Assembly (NCBI RefSeq): GCF_005404945.1
Contig: NZ_BJDG01000006.1
Span: 79,733 to 143,732 of the forward strand
Source: Lactiplantibacillus pingfangensis
GTDB taxonomy: Bacteria > Bacillota > Bacilli > Lactobacillales > Lactobacillaceae
Direction of reading: 5' to 3'
DNA length: 64,000 bases
A model generated the notes under the pieces. That model had not been told where the DNA came from. It was given only the letters and a program-made list of their open reading frames with translations, and did no database searches. Of the stretch, positions 8,099 through 16,578 are shown in pieces. The translations under genes were made by a program, and so were the position numbers. How positions within the stretch are numbered: the first letter of the stretch is position 1; each line of letters opens with the position of its first letter.

Positions 8099-8839
8099 AT
8101 GAATGTGAAGAAGCCTATGACGAAAAAAAAATATCAACAAGTGGCTGATACGATTAAGCAACGCATTTTCACGCACGCTTATCCGCCGAAAATGTTATTA
8201 CCGAAACAAAGTGAATTTGCTGAAGAGTTTGGTGTCAGCAAAATTACCATCAAAAAAGCCCTCGACGGGATTGCCCGCGAAGGCTTAATTTACAAAAAAT
8301 CGGGACTAGGAACTTATGTCTTAGGTAACACACTAATCAATAGTCGACAAGATGCTCCTGCCAACGCCTTTGACGGTCTATATAATCAACAGGGCGCCAA
8401 CCACGTCACCAGTAAAGTGATTAAGTTCAAGATCGAATTTCCGACTGAGGCTATTCAAGCCAAACTAGGCATTGAAGCCAATGAACCAGTCTATGATATC
8501 TTACGATTACGACTATTGGATGATCAGCCTTTCATTTTAGAACACACCTATATGCCGATTAAACTCGTACCTGATTTATCGACTGAAATTCTCGAAAAAT
8601 CAATTTATGATTATATTCATCGCATCTTAAAGCTCCAATTCGGTGGCGCGTATCGTAAAATTCATGCTAATTTACCGGATGCCGATGATGTGAAATACTT
8701 GCAGGCTGGCGAAAACACGCCAATTTTGGAAGTTGAACAAATTGTCTGGTTGACGAATGGTAAGAATATCGAATACTCAACTAGTCGTAATCTTTATGAC
8801 GCCCGTTCCTATACCGTTGTTGATTTGAACGACCTTTAG
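8099..8839 (+). CDS. GntR-family regulator with UTRA domain
   Basis: DNA-binding repressor or activator of the divergent beta-glucoside operon. Residues about 10-78 form the winged helix (QVADTIKQRIF ... SEFAEEFGVSKITIKKALDG ... KKSGLGTYV); the rest is a UTRA effector domain that in relatives binds a phosphosugar. Length 246 fits the HutC/TreR-like group. Start ATG at 8099 is kept; ATG at 8117 (MTKKKYQQ) is also possible and neither has a strong ribosome site. Head-to-head layout with the GH1-PTS operon supports a local regulatory role. Confidence 0.9.
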   Translation: MNVKKPMTKKKYQQVADTIKQRIFTHAYPPKMLLPKQSEFAEEFGVSKITIKKALDGIAREGLIYKKSGLGTYVLGNTLINSRQDAPANAFDGLYNQQGANHVTSKVIKFKIEFPTEAIQAKLGIEANEPVYDILRLRLLDDQPFILEHTYMPIKLVPDLSTEILEKSIYDYIHRILKLQFGGAYRKIHANLPDADDVKYLQAGENTPILEVEQIVWLTNGKNIEYSTSRNLYDARSYTVVDLNDL

Positions 8840-8928
8840 ACGCCGTAGTTATTAGCTTTTCGAGTTTGAACAAGCCAGGTTTCTCCGCGACTACTGGTAA
8901 TTCGGTAAAATTGCAATCAACTCTCATT

Positions 8929-8960
8929 AGCGTCCAGCCGCCCGATGGCTGGGCGCTTTC
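8929..8960 (+). terminator. Terminator of the gntR-type gene
   Basis: AGCGTCCAGCC pairs with GGCTGGGCGCT around a 7-nt loop, followed by TT C. Plus-strand orientation, 90 nt after the stop. Confidence 0.75.
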
Positions 8961-8985
8961 TGTACACTAACTATCAAATGAACTA

Positions 8986-9291
8986 AAGGTTGAAAGATCA
9001 AAATTCCTAATCATTGCCGCCATGTCAATGATTAGGTCATGAAGACTAGTTGCCATGACCGCTTCCAGCTAATTTAACTGTTTTTAGGTTAGGTTTAGTG
9101 GAAGCAGGCAGAAATCGTTGTGCTGTGTCGGTAAGATTGGCCGGCGGGTCTTGGCCGCCTAATCTTACAGGTCGATTTAAAGACGTGGGTTATCGGCTTT
9201 GAATCGAAGTCGCAGACCGCACTATGGCTGCGACTGTCCCACCATAGCACAGCAATTTCTGCCTGCTGAAGCGGAATTACCACTAATTTGG
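8986..9291 (-). repeat. Modular element copy 2: A1 present, A2 absent, left end cut
   Basis: Reverse orientation. Its right terminus is AAGGTTGAAAGATCAAAA (8986-9003). Where A2 sits in other copies it reads TTAGCTGGAAGCGGTCATG without interruption, i.e. an unfilled site. It contains A1 at 9104-9266 and loses similarity after CCACTAATTTGG, where an ISL3 fragment begins. Confidence 0.8.
9104..9266 (-). ncRNA. A1 cloverleaf module, copy 2
   Basis: Outer stem GCAGGCAGAAAT/ATTTCTGCCTGC continuing to TGTGCT/AGCACA; arms AGTCGCAG/CTGCGACT, CGATTCAAAG/CTTTAAATCG (one wobble) and GTAAGATT/AATCTTAC. AGGCAG/CTGCCT here replaces ATGCAG/CTGCAT of the 46-kb copy, a paired change. Confidence 0.55.
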
Positions 9292-9319
9292 ATCTGAAGT
9301 TTACAAAGCAACCAAAATT

Positions 9320-9466
9320 ATAAGTGACGCGTTTGAGCACTTTGAGTTTGTTAGTCGTTTCTTCTAGCGGATTCGGGTTCGATTAAAGCCAACAATGACG
9401 GTATTAACGATATGAAAACGATCAATCACAAGGTGAAAATAATTTGCGAGTAGCCAAATAAAAAAA
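9320..9466 (-). pseudogene. Decayed ISL3-family transposase fragment
   Basis: Minus-strand translation gives WLLANYFHLVIDRFHIVNTV followed by GFNRTRIR and a stop. The DRFHIV...ALNRTRI pattern is typical of the DDE region of ISL3 transposases. Only about 45 codons remain, with a stop inside, and neither end of the element is visible. Confidence 0.45.
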
Positions 9467-9513
9467 CTGGCTAGCACCGACTTTCAGCATTGCAAGTCAT
9501 GACTAACCAGTTT
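9461..9513 (-). terminator. Terminator after DUF2798 gene
   Basis: Minus strand AAACTGGTTAG pairs with CTAGCCAGTTT (inner GACTT/AAGTC) and is followed by a T-run. It lies directly beyond the stop at 9517. Confidence 0.8.
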
Positions 9514-9516
9514 ATC

Positions 9517-10023
9517 TTATTCTTTGTCTTCAACTGCTGAAGGTTCATCTTGTTTAGCAGTAGCTTGTTGCATCTTACCTAACACCCCGCGAGCGATTGG
9601 GCCTACGATGATGAGCTGTAATGGTAGCGCAACAATCAAGTTAAAAATCCAAGTATGACCATAGGTGGCTAAAACGTGTGCCCCGGCCAACTTACCTTCC
9701 ACCGCAATCCCAAATAGGGACATGCAAGTTACCATGCCAAGCACCATTAAAACTGAGATGGTAATCCCAATTAAAACCATGTTTTTCCGCATGTAATCAT
9801 TAATGATATATTTGAAAGCTAATCCTTTTGCAATTGGCCCAACGACCAACAGATCTAAAATGATTGCTACAACTAAACCAAGAGGATACCCGCTTAAAAT
9901 TGCAAGGACTAAGCCATTGCTGAAGCCTTGCGCCATCGCGACATTGTACGCAGTCATGACAAATACCATCAGACCGGCCATAATCGCCGTGAACACAACT
10001 TCTTCTTTTAAATTACGTGGCAT
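9517..10023 (-). CDS. DUF2798 four-helix membrane protein
   Basis: Integral membrane protein of 168 residues made of two similar halves, each with two hydrophobic segments and a GPIAKG/GPIARG motif after the second segment (VVGPIAKGLAF and IVGPIARGVLG). This internal repeat is typical of DUF2798, whose function is unknown. The C-terminus is acidic. It stands alone between its own terminator and a 190-bp spacer upstream, so neighbours give no functional hint. Confidence 0.82.
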   Translation of the reverse strand: MPRNLKEEVVFTAIMAGLMVFVMTAYNVAMAQGFSNGLVLAILSGYPLGLVVAIILDLLVVGPIAKGLAFKYIINDYMRKNMVLIGITISVLMVLGMVTCMSLFGIAVEGKLAGAHVLATYGHTWIFNLIVALPLQLIIVGPIARGVLGKMQQATAKQDEPSAVEDKE

Positions 10024-10134
10024 GATCTAAACACACTCCTAGTTTTAGTTTCGAGTGTTCACTATAGCACGCCAAATCCTCACGTCGTAAGTAACAATTG
10101 CATGACAAATTATTGAGCGCTTACATTTCAGACC

Positions 10135-10169
10135 AAAATAAAAGATCAGAACCTGTTTGCGCCCTGATC
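10135..10169 (-). terminator. Terminator after cytochrome b5 domain gene
   Basis: Minus strand GATCAG/CTGATC stem (GG..TT flank) followed by TTTTATTTT, 48 nt after the stop codon. Confidence 0.65.
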
Positions 10170-10216
10170 CATCAGTGAATTATTGTGTTAGTTTTGGCGG
10201 GAGACCCACAGTGAGG

Positions 10217-10456
10217 TTATTCCACGTATTTCCCAACAACTGGCAACTTCTTCAAAACGCTGCGTCCGTGTGGCGAACGCGTGTCAATAATTGTCGTTAA
10301 TTCTTGGCCAGCTAAATTGCCATGGTGCTTACCGCCAGCCCATGCGTCAACCCCAGTCACATCGTAAACGACCCCATCAACAGCGACATAAGCTGGTTGA
10401 CCATTCTGACCATCAAATTTTGCCAATTCGGCTTGGTTAAAAGTTGCTTCACTCAT
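10217..10456 (-). CDS. Cytochrome b5-like heme/steroid-binding domain protein
   Basis: Soluble 79-residue protein with the domain pattern YVAVDGVVYDVTGVDAWAGGKH followed by LTTIIDTRSPHG. Family members bind heme or a hydrophobic ligand. The second axial histidine of true b5 is not obvious, so heme binding is uncertain. GAGGAG lies upstream; ATG (10456) and the adjacent GTG (10459) are both possible starts. No signal peptide and no operon partner. Confidence 0.8.
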   Translation of the reverse strand: MSEATFNQAELAKFDGQNGQPAYVAVDGVVYDVTGVDAWAGGKHHGNLAGQELTTIIDTRSPHGRSVLKKLPVVGKYVE

Positions 10457-10479
10457 CACGAATCACTCCTCTTCAATTT

Positions 10480-11180
10480 ATGCTAATAGTAAACTGAACT
10501 GCCAAATAAAAGCAAGTAATCCGCTTTCAATTTTCGCTCTCCGCAGCCATGGTTAACCGAAAAATCACCAGTTGTGACCAAGACTCCCCGTCCCCAAGTC
10601 GGCTCGTCTAATGTAACTAGTGCCTCTCGGCTGATCTCGTTAACCCCGGTTTTCGAGACCATTTGGTTGGTGACCTAACCTTTTGACCGCAATCACTGAA
10701 CGACCTGACTAATGACATCCGCTTAATGCTGCCACATTAAGCCCTCTAACTTGAGATTCGGTTAAAGCCGAATGATGGTTTAGCCACTCGTTTTGCTCAC
10801 AAAACATGACCGAGTCTGGGACAGCCCTCCAGACTCTTTTGTCGCTCCAAATAGTTATCCTCGAAACGTGGAACAAGAGGCTGCGACCTCCGCTTAGTCT
10901 AGGGAACCAAACGATTGCAAGCCCCAATCATCCGGTTTCCTAGGCTATGCTCGGTAGCAACCCGCCTTTTGTCCCACTCTTGCCCCAAACCTGCGCTATT
11001 ACTAACGCAAAACCCTCAGCCACCTTATCCAATCATCAACTGCATCGACCACTAACTGGGTCAATCGAGACACCCCGTTCGATTCCCAGTTGGCTGATTA
11101 GCTTAACTGGTTGATATCGCTATCTTCCAAGCGCTTCATTGATCTCATGACATCATATTGGTCACCCAAATACGTGGGTC
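10480..11180. other. Decayed intergenic region without intact genes
   Basis: Short minus-strand stretches look once-coding but are broken by stops, for example MVSKTGVNEISREALVTLDE near 10660 and KLISQLGIERGVSIDPVSGR near 11110. I cannot name the parent genes. A family B hairpin repeat sits within (10811-10977). Confidence 0.4.
10811..10977 (-). repeat. Family B hairpin repeat, copy 1
   Basis: On the minus strand GTGGGACAA pairs with TTGTTCCAC across about 110 nt, with inner pairs GGC/GCC, CTAGG/CCTAG and GATTG/CAATC; a second hairpin GAGTCTGG/CCAGACTC follows. It is highly similar to 19784-19950. Confidence 0.75.
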
Positions 11181-11183
11181 AAC

Positions 11184-11381
11184 TCAGTTGAGATCAACTG
11201 GTGGTGGCCCCATCGCCGCAATCCGATGATTGGCTACCAAGTTTAAGGTGAGTACCGTCCTTTTAGCAACAACTTGGTGTTTCCTACACAAAAAAGCCGT
11301 GTCGCCAAATGCTGTCAAACCAGTCTTTTGACCGGCGACAGTTGCCACGACTGGAATTAACTTACTCGTCGTATTTGTCAT
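11184..11381 (-). CDS. Short ORF of unknown function, possibly a gene remnant
   Basis: 65 codons starting MTNTTSKLIPVVATVAGQ. AAGGGAG lies 8 nt before the ATG and a stable hairpin (11417-11448) lies further upstream, so the start region looks genuine. The product has no motif I recognise, and downstream sequence in other frames still looks partly coding, which suggests a truncated gene rather than a functional small protein. Confidence 0.3.
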   Translation of the reverse strand: MTNTTSKLIPVVATVAGQKTGLTAFGDTAFLCRKHQVVAKRTVLTLNLVANHRIAAMGPPPVDLN

Positions 11382-11416
11382 GGTGCACACTCCCTTAGTT
11401 CCTTGAACCCAGGTCC

Positions 11417-11448
11417 GTTCTCAGGGTGCTTGCAAGCGCCTTGAGAAC
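11417..11448 (-). promoter_or_regulatory. Leader hairpin before the 11.2-kb ORF
   Basis: GTTCTCAAGGCGCTT pairs with AAGCACCCTGAGAAC around a two-base loop, giving a long near-perfect hairpin about 36 nt before the start codon. No T-run, so not a simple terminator. Confidence 0.4.
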
Positions 11449-11689
11449 TTCTTCACAAATCGTTTGACATGACTTTCCCGCACCCATTAGTTAAACACGT
11501 TGACTGTTGCCTTTTACAACATCGACTTTATCATATTTTACACAAAATATCCTGATTATTTTACTGATTCGATAAGATTTGCACTCATTATCATTGGTTC
11601 ATAAAAAAAATTAACAAACGATGCTCAAACAAAGCGCGTAATGGTGTAAGTTATCCCCCTGAACACAACTGACCTCAAAAAACGATCTG

Positions 11690-11710
11690 TTTTTAAGGTA
11701 TCCCTAAAAA
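11690..11710. promoter_or_regulatory. MntR-like operator upstream of mntH
   Basis: TTTTTAAGG-TAT-CCCTAAAAA is an inverted repeat with 8 of 9 arm positions matched, resembling DtxR/MntR boxes (TTTAGGxxxxCCTAAA type). A possible -10 TACAAT follows at 11738-11743. Confidence 0.6.
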
Positions 11711-11779
11711 ATTATATTATTTCTCCTAATCACAGCGTACAATGAAGCTGTTTTTAGAGCTAGAAAGGTGGTCGACATC

Positions 11780-13342
11780 GTGGGAAAATTGAAACGGCAA
11801 CACAAATTGATTGAATATGCCAATGGGCCGTCACTTGAGGAAATCAACGGCAAAATTGATGTGCCAAAGAATATCGGCTTCTGGCGCACTTTATTCGCCT
11901 ATTCAGGGCCGGGTGCCTTGGTTGCCGTGGGTTACATGGATCCCGGGAATTGGTCAACGTCAATTACTGGTGGCCAAAATTTTCAATATTTGTTAATGTC
12001 TGTCATCTTGATGTCAAGTTTGATCGCGATGCTATTACAATACATGGCGGCCAAACTTGGCATCGTGACACAGATGGATTTGGCGCAAGCCATTCGTGCA
12101 CGCACCGGCAAATCGCTGGGCATCGTGCTATGGATTTTGACTGAATTTGCCATCATGGCGACCGATATTGCAGAAGTCATCGGCGCCGCAATTGCGTTAT
12201 ATTTATTATTTCATATCCCATTAGTCATCGCGGTCTTCATTACCGTCTTTGACGTGCTATTACTGTTATTGTTAACCAAAATTGGCTTCCGTAAAATCGA
12301 AGCCATCGTCGTCTGCTTAATTTTAGTCATCTTGCTAGTTTTCGTTTATCAAGTGGCACTCTCAAATCCGAACTGGGGACAAGTCTTCGCGGGGTTGGTG
12401 CCAACTGGCGAAACCTTTTCAAATAGCAAGACCGTTGCCGGCATGACCCCAATGAGCGGTGCGTTAGGTATTATCGGTGCCACCGTCATGCCACACAATT
12501 TGTATCTACACTCTGCGATTTCGCAAACACGGAAAATTGACCATAGTGATTCCGATGACGTGGCACGCACCGTTAAATTCGCTAGCTTAGATTCCAACAT
12601 CCAACTGACCGCGGCTTTCTTCGTTAACGCCCTCCTGCTCATTATGGGCGTGGCGGTTTTCAAGACCGGTGCCGTCAAAGATCCGTCATTCTTCGGACTA
12701 TACCAAGCACTCTCAAATACATCAACACTGAGCAATGGCTTATTAATTGATGTTGCCCGCTCCGGCGTGCTGTCGGCATTATTCGCAGTCGCCCTGCTCG
12801 CTTCTGGACAAAATTCAACGATTACTGGAACGTTAACCGGCCAAGTCATTATGGAAGGGTTCGTTCATATGCGTATGCCACTGTGGCTGCGGCGGTTAGT
12901 CACCCGACTCTTATCCGTGATTCCCGTGCTAATCTGCGTCATGTTAACGAGCAGTAAATCCGCCATTGCGGAACATGAGGCCTTGAATGATTTGATGAAT
13001 AACTCCCAAGTCTTCTTAGCCTTTGCGCTGCCATTCTCGATGCTCCCGCTATTGATGATGACCGACAGTGCCGCTGAAATGGGCAAACGCTTCAAAAACA
13101 CCCTCTGGATCAAGGGACTCGGTTGGTTATCTGTGATTGGTCTTACCGGTTTAAACTTGATTGGACTGCCATCACAAGTAGAAGGCTTCTTTGGCAATAA
13201 TCCTAGCAAGGGCCAACTCGGCATCGCCGATACCATCGCCTGGATTTTGATTGGTGCAATTCTCGCCCTCTTAACTTGGACCGTGATCGAACTACGCCGC
13301 GGCAACCAACGCTACATTGCCCAACAGGCTGCCAAAGACTAA
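11780..13342 (+). CDS. mntH: NRAMP-family manganese/divalent metal transporter
   Basis: Proton-coupled Mn2+ importer in the membrane. The NRAMP motif YMDPGNW (in GYMDPGNWSTSITGG) and the helix-6 motif GATVMPHNLYLHSA are intact, and about eleven to twelve hydrophobic segments span 520 residues. I start at the GTG of 11780, which has AAAGGTGG eight bases upstream; the GTG at 11768 lies within that ribosome site. L. plantarum relies on heavy manganese uptake and carries several such genes. An MntR-like operator precedes it, so repression by manganese is likely. Confidence 0.94.
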   Translation: MGKLKRQHKLIEYANGPSLEEINGKIDVPKNIGFWRTLFAYSGPGALVAVGYMDPGNWSTSITGGQNFQYLLMSVILMSSLIAMLLQYMAAKLGIVTQMDLAQAIRARTGKSLGIVLWILTEFAIMATDIAEVIGAAIALYLLFHIPLVIAVFITVFDVLLLLLLTKIGFRKIEAIVVCLILVILLVFVYQVALSNPNWGQVFAGLVPTGETFSNSKTVAGMTPMSGALGIIGATVMPHNLYLHSAISQTRKIDHSDSDDVARTVKFASLDSNIQLTAAFFVNALLLIMGVAVFKTGAVKDPSFFGLYQALSNTSTLSNGLLIDVARSGVLSALFAVALLASGQNSTITGTLTGQVIMEGFVHMRMPLWLRRLVTRLLSVIPVLICVMLTSSKSAIAEHEALNDLMNNSQVFLAFALPFSMLPLLMMTDSAAEMGKRFKNTLWIKGLGWLSVIGLTGLNLIGLPSQVEGFFGNNPSKGQLGIADTIAWILIGAILALLTWTVIELRRGNQRYIAQQAAKD

Positions 13343-13393
13343 ACACTTCATCGTTATGACTGAAATGACACACCTATTTTTCTAAATCACAAC

Positions 13394-13434
13394 CCAAACA
13401 ACGCCGACACAATTTTACGTGTCGGCGCTGTTTG
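13394..13434 (+). terminator. Hairpin after mntH
   Basis: CCAAACA(A)CGCCGACAC pairs with GTGTCGGCG(C)TGTTTGG, 16 pairs with one mismatch. The following T-run is poor, so termination efficiency is uncertain. Confidence 0.65.
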
Positions 13435-13591
13435 GTCTGCCGTTTAAGATGGTTTAATTCTTATCCTTTTACTAAGGTGACCAAGAAAGGTTAAAGCTCT
13501 TGCTCAAACCAACCACAATCCCGCTTTATGTTGTAATCTAATAACCAGTTACTTAATTATTAATGACTCAACTTTTCACGGAGGTGGTTAT

Positions 13592-14104
13592 ATGCGTTGG
13601 GAACCTTTACTATTTATTATGCTAGTGGCTGGTTTTAGCGCCCTAGCCATTGTCCTATTCGGTGGCAAACACCGCTGGTTCGCTAGTCTTATTCTCGTTT
13701 ACTGTGCGGGCCTAGCAACCATTCTTTTCACCCCCATTTCCATTGATGGCACGGCTCCCTATCTCATGCCGGCTGGAATTGGACGCGTTAACCTCACGCG
13801 TTTGGCCTTCTTCAATTTAGGCTTTTTAGAGAATGTCATTTTAACCGTACCCCTCGGTTTGCTCATGAAAGCCGTATTACCCAAGCTTCCCATCCTCGGA
13901 GTTGGTTTTGTCGGCTTGATTGTGGGGAGTAGCATTGAAACCGGACAATACATCTTGTCACATCAATTTTTGATCAACCGTAGCAGTGATATTAACGACG
14001 TTTTAGCTAATGCCCTCGGAATTTTAATTGGTGGCATTGTGATGGCAACCGTTCACTATTTTCAACGATCACAACAAAAACAGAAGGCCCGACAATTGGC
14101 ATAA
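13592..14104 (+). CDS. VanZ-like membrane protein
   Basis: Five hydrophobic segments in 170 residues and the VanZ-family signature near the C-terminus (RSSDINDVLANALGILIGG). VanZ proteins are linked to teicoplanin tolerance in vancomycin operons, but solitary homologues in lactobacilli have no known role. GGAGGTGG precedes the ATG. The gene is convergent with a VIT-family gene; the terminator between them was interrupted by an IS. Confidence 0.85.
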   Translation: MRWEPLLFIMLVAGFSALAIVLFGGKHRWFASLILVYCAGLATILFTPISIDGTAPYLMPAGIGRVNLTRLAFFNLGFLENVILTVPLGLLMKAVLPKLPILGVGFVGLIVGSSIETGQYILSHQFLINRSSDINDVLANALGILIGGIVMATVHYFQRSQQKQKARQLA

Positions 14105-14144
14105 TGCCTTTAACGGAAAGCCTACATTTTAAACGAGAACGCAA

Positions 14145-14163
14145 AAAGGACGCTGGCTCAAGC
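14145..14163. terminator. Left half of a terminator split by an insertion sequence
   Basis: AAAGGACGC (14145-14153) is the partner of GCGTCCTTT (15873-15881). Without the IS the two would form a 9-bp stem with loop TGGCTCAAGCTG, a bidirectional terminator for the convergent vanZ-like and VIT genes. The loop sequence GCTCAAGC is duplicated at 14156-14163 and 15863-15870. Confidence 0.75.
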
Positions 14164-14216
14164 GAGGCTGCTGACAAAGTGGCCTTTTAGCTAATCTTCC
14201 AAATCTCGAAAAATAA

Positions 14217-14262
14217 ATAGTGTCCCAACCGGCGATTTATTCCGGTTGGGACACTATTTTTT
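14217..14262. terminator. Terminator inside the IS
   Basis: ATAGTGTCCCAACCGG and CCGGTTGGGACACTAT form a perfect 16-bp stem with a 9-nt loop; T-rich on both strands. It would stop transposase transcripts and read-through from the vanZ side. Confidence 0.85.
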
Positions 14263-14284
14263 AGCTATTTACTTGTCTTCTTCA

Positions 14285-15755
14285 TTATTTTTTATCTTTT
14301 TCATCGATCAATTTCCGTATCCGTTTCATATTCACACAAAAGAGCGTAATTGCCCCTTGGAGCGTCATGGCCTGAATATCGTTCGAATAGCTACGATCGA
14401 TCATACCCATGTTCGTGTTTTAATTCGGCGTTCTTAGCCTCTATCTTGTAACGAGTTTTGACTCGTTCATTGAAATAGTCAGTCGCTTCGAAGGCCATTT
14501 GTGCCTTATGTTCATTTGATTTGATTGATACATTGTAACTTTTAGATTTCGCTCCCGCTTTATAACATCCTTCTCGTAGTGGGCAATGCTGACACTGTTC
14601 CACATCAAAGAAGTACGTCATACATTGATTCGTTCCTTGGTCTTTTTTACCAGTCCTGGCTTTGCGAATCGCCATATGACCTGCTGGACAGACAAACATA
14701 CCGGCATCTTTATTATAATCCCATTTATCCTCGGCCTTACGTTGACCATTGGTGATTACTGGTGTTAGGCGTGAAACTAGTTTTATCTTATTTTTGGCGG
14801 TATATTTTAAATTTTTCTTGCCGGAATACGCGTGATCACCGATGACTTCGGTGACCGTCATGCCGTTTTCAACTGAATCTTCAATCAATCTTGGTAAATA
14901 TTGACCATCACCTTTTTCACCACTAGTGACCACGGCGGCGGTGATAATCTGATTTTCTGTCATGCTTAAGTGAGTCTTGTAACCAAAAAATGAGGTATCT
15001 TTGCTTTTGTGACCAGTTTTGGCATCGTGATCTGCGGAATAACGTTCATATGACTTTACGTCACCTTGAATTTCTTCAAGATTATTCAAAGCCTCGAAAA
15101 TACCGTTTTGAGGGAATAATTGAGGCTTGGCTTTGACCTCGTCAATCAATTTTGTAACGTATTGTTGTTCATTTAATAGATCGTTGGAAGTATTCTTTAC
15201 CGGCAATTGTTCCTTGATTTTAGGATTAACACCATAAAGATGTTTTCTCAATATTTTACTTGCTTGCCGAAGTGTTTCGACTGGTGATTTTTGATTGTAT
15301 CTAGCCACTGTATGAGTCGCGTCGACAATAATTGTATCAGGTGCTAAGACATCATTTTTGATCGCGATTTCGACCGTTTTGCCGATCAACTTTTTAAGCA
15401 AATTGACGTCTTTAAGCCGTTGCCGGCGAAACTTGGCTAATAAGCTGGGATGAATAACGTCGTCTTCAGGGTTAAGTCCTAGGAAGAATTTCATTGCTAA
15501 ATCCGTCTTCGCTCGGACAACCAAATCACGATCAGAAAGGTTATATCGTACTTTCAGATAGAGATACTTAAACATTTGAATCGGGTCGACAGCGGTTCTC
15601 CCCATATCAATTGAATATTTGTCAGATAATTCATCATAGATAAACGAAAAGTCAACGAGCTCGGTTAGTTTCCGTAGTTCATTGTCTGCCGGAATTAAAA
15701 TATCATAAAGCTCCGCATACTTGCTGAGACCCAATGTTGTTTGTTTTTGAAGCAT
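14285..15755 (-). pseudogene. IS1182-family transposase, frameshifted near C-terminus
   Basis: DDE transposase of about 485 codons when read through. N-terminal part LSDKYSIDMGRTAVDPIQMF and FKYLYLKVRYNLSDRDLV, the DATHTVARYNQKSP stretch, GDHAYSGKKN, and a cysteine cluster CPLREGCYKAG fit the IS1182 group. After HGYD the frame breaks at a tandem GATCGATC (14395-14402) and stops at TAG (14391); the expected tail (SYSNDIQAMTLQGAITLFCV ... ) continues in another frame to TAA at 14285-14287. A 4-bp duplication explains it. Start is the ATG after GAGGTG. A programmed shift is possible but less likely. Confidence 0.85.
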
Positions 15756-15905
15756 CTCAATCACCTCGATGCCTAATTATATCAAAAAGAAAGCGCTATC
15801 TAAATGTTTACAGAACATTTAGGTGCACTTCCTAAAACCGAACTACTTTTTCAGCAGCCCCAGCTCAAGCTGGCGTCCTTTCAATTTGTCTCGGCAATTG
15901 CGCGT

Positions 15906-16490
15906 TTAAGCCGCCACTTGACCGCCCAATAACAAGCCTACCAAATAGGTGATCAGGGCCGTTGCAATCCCGACCATGACATTTCTAAAAATAACTTTTG
16001 GTAACGAAGCCGTCGCCCTTTTGGCGCTGACGGTGGCATTCAAACTCAAGGCAACGACCATCGCCAAAATTGTATTGATGAGCCGCCAAGCTGGGGTGGA
16101 CAAACTAATCGCCAATAACGGGATCAACGCCCCCAGCATGAATGACACAAATGACGTTCCAGCCGCATGAATGGGGTTCAACAAATCAATTTCACGAAGT
16201 CGGGTCGCATCGACCGTGGCTACTTGGTTTAGCTTACTCAATTGCACCTCTTTTTGAGCGCTGACAGAGACGTATTCGCCACCAGCCATCGAACAGGCCC
16301 CCGCGATCATTCCAGAAATCCCACTGATAAATAGTGTCGTATTACTCAAATCAGCGCCGACAGCGCCTAGAACGATCCCAGAAACCGAGATAATCCCATC
16401 ATTTGCGCCCAGAATACCGGCACGTAGGATGTTCAAGCAATCCCAAAAATGAAAGTAACGATTCTGCCAAATTTTAATTGTGTTTAACAT
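15906..16490 (-). CDS. VIT1/CCC1-family membrane protein
   Basis: Likely Fe2+/Mn2+ exporter of the vacuolar iron transporter family. The 194-residue protein opens its core with RAGILGANDGIISVSGIVLG and GMIAGACSMAGGEYVSVSAQ, the two signature helices, and ends with two further membrane segments. Somewhat short but not visibly truncated: it ends GLLLGGQVAA 25 bp before the IS. AAGGGAG precedes the ATG. Direction is convergent with the vanZ-like gene. Confidence 0.88.
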   Translation of the reverse strand: MLNTIKIWQNRYFHFWDCLNILRAGILGANDGIISVSGIVLGAVGADLSNTTLFISGISGMIAGACSMAGGEYVSVSAQKEVQLSKLNQVATVDATRLREIDLLNPIHAAGTSFVSFMLGALIPLLAISLSTPAWRLINTILAMVVALSLNATVSAKRATASLPKVIFRNVMVGIATALITYLVGLLLGGQVAA

Positions 16491-16578
16491 GTTCCAAAAC
16501 TCCCTTATGACCTAATTTTCGGCGAAAAAAACAGCACATGGCGTTAATTGCCACGCGCTGCGGTTGGTCTAAGCTGAC

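Larger units (their letters stand above)
14164..15862 (-). mobile_element. IS1182-family insertion sequence
   Basis: About 1.7 kb. Ends GAGGCTGCTGACAAAGT and (inverted) GGGGCTGCTGAAAAAGT match at 15 of 17 positions. Flanked by an 8-bp direct repeat GCTCAAGC taken as the target duplication. It carries one transposase gene with a frameshift, a strong internal terminator near one end (14217-14262) and a subterminal hairpin CTAAATGTT/AACATTTAG (15800-15822) upstream of the transposase. Confidence 0.85.

Noticed and set aside
9095..9340. 81-codon ORF on the minus strand
   Set aside because: It runs from an ISL3 scrap through module A1; a chance frame over two repeats.
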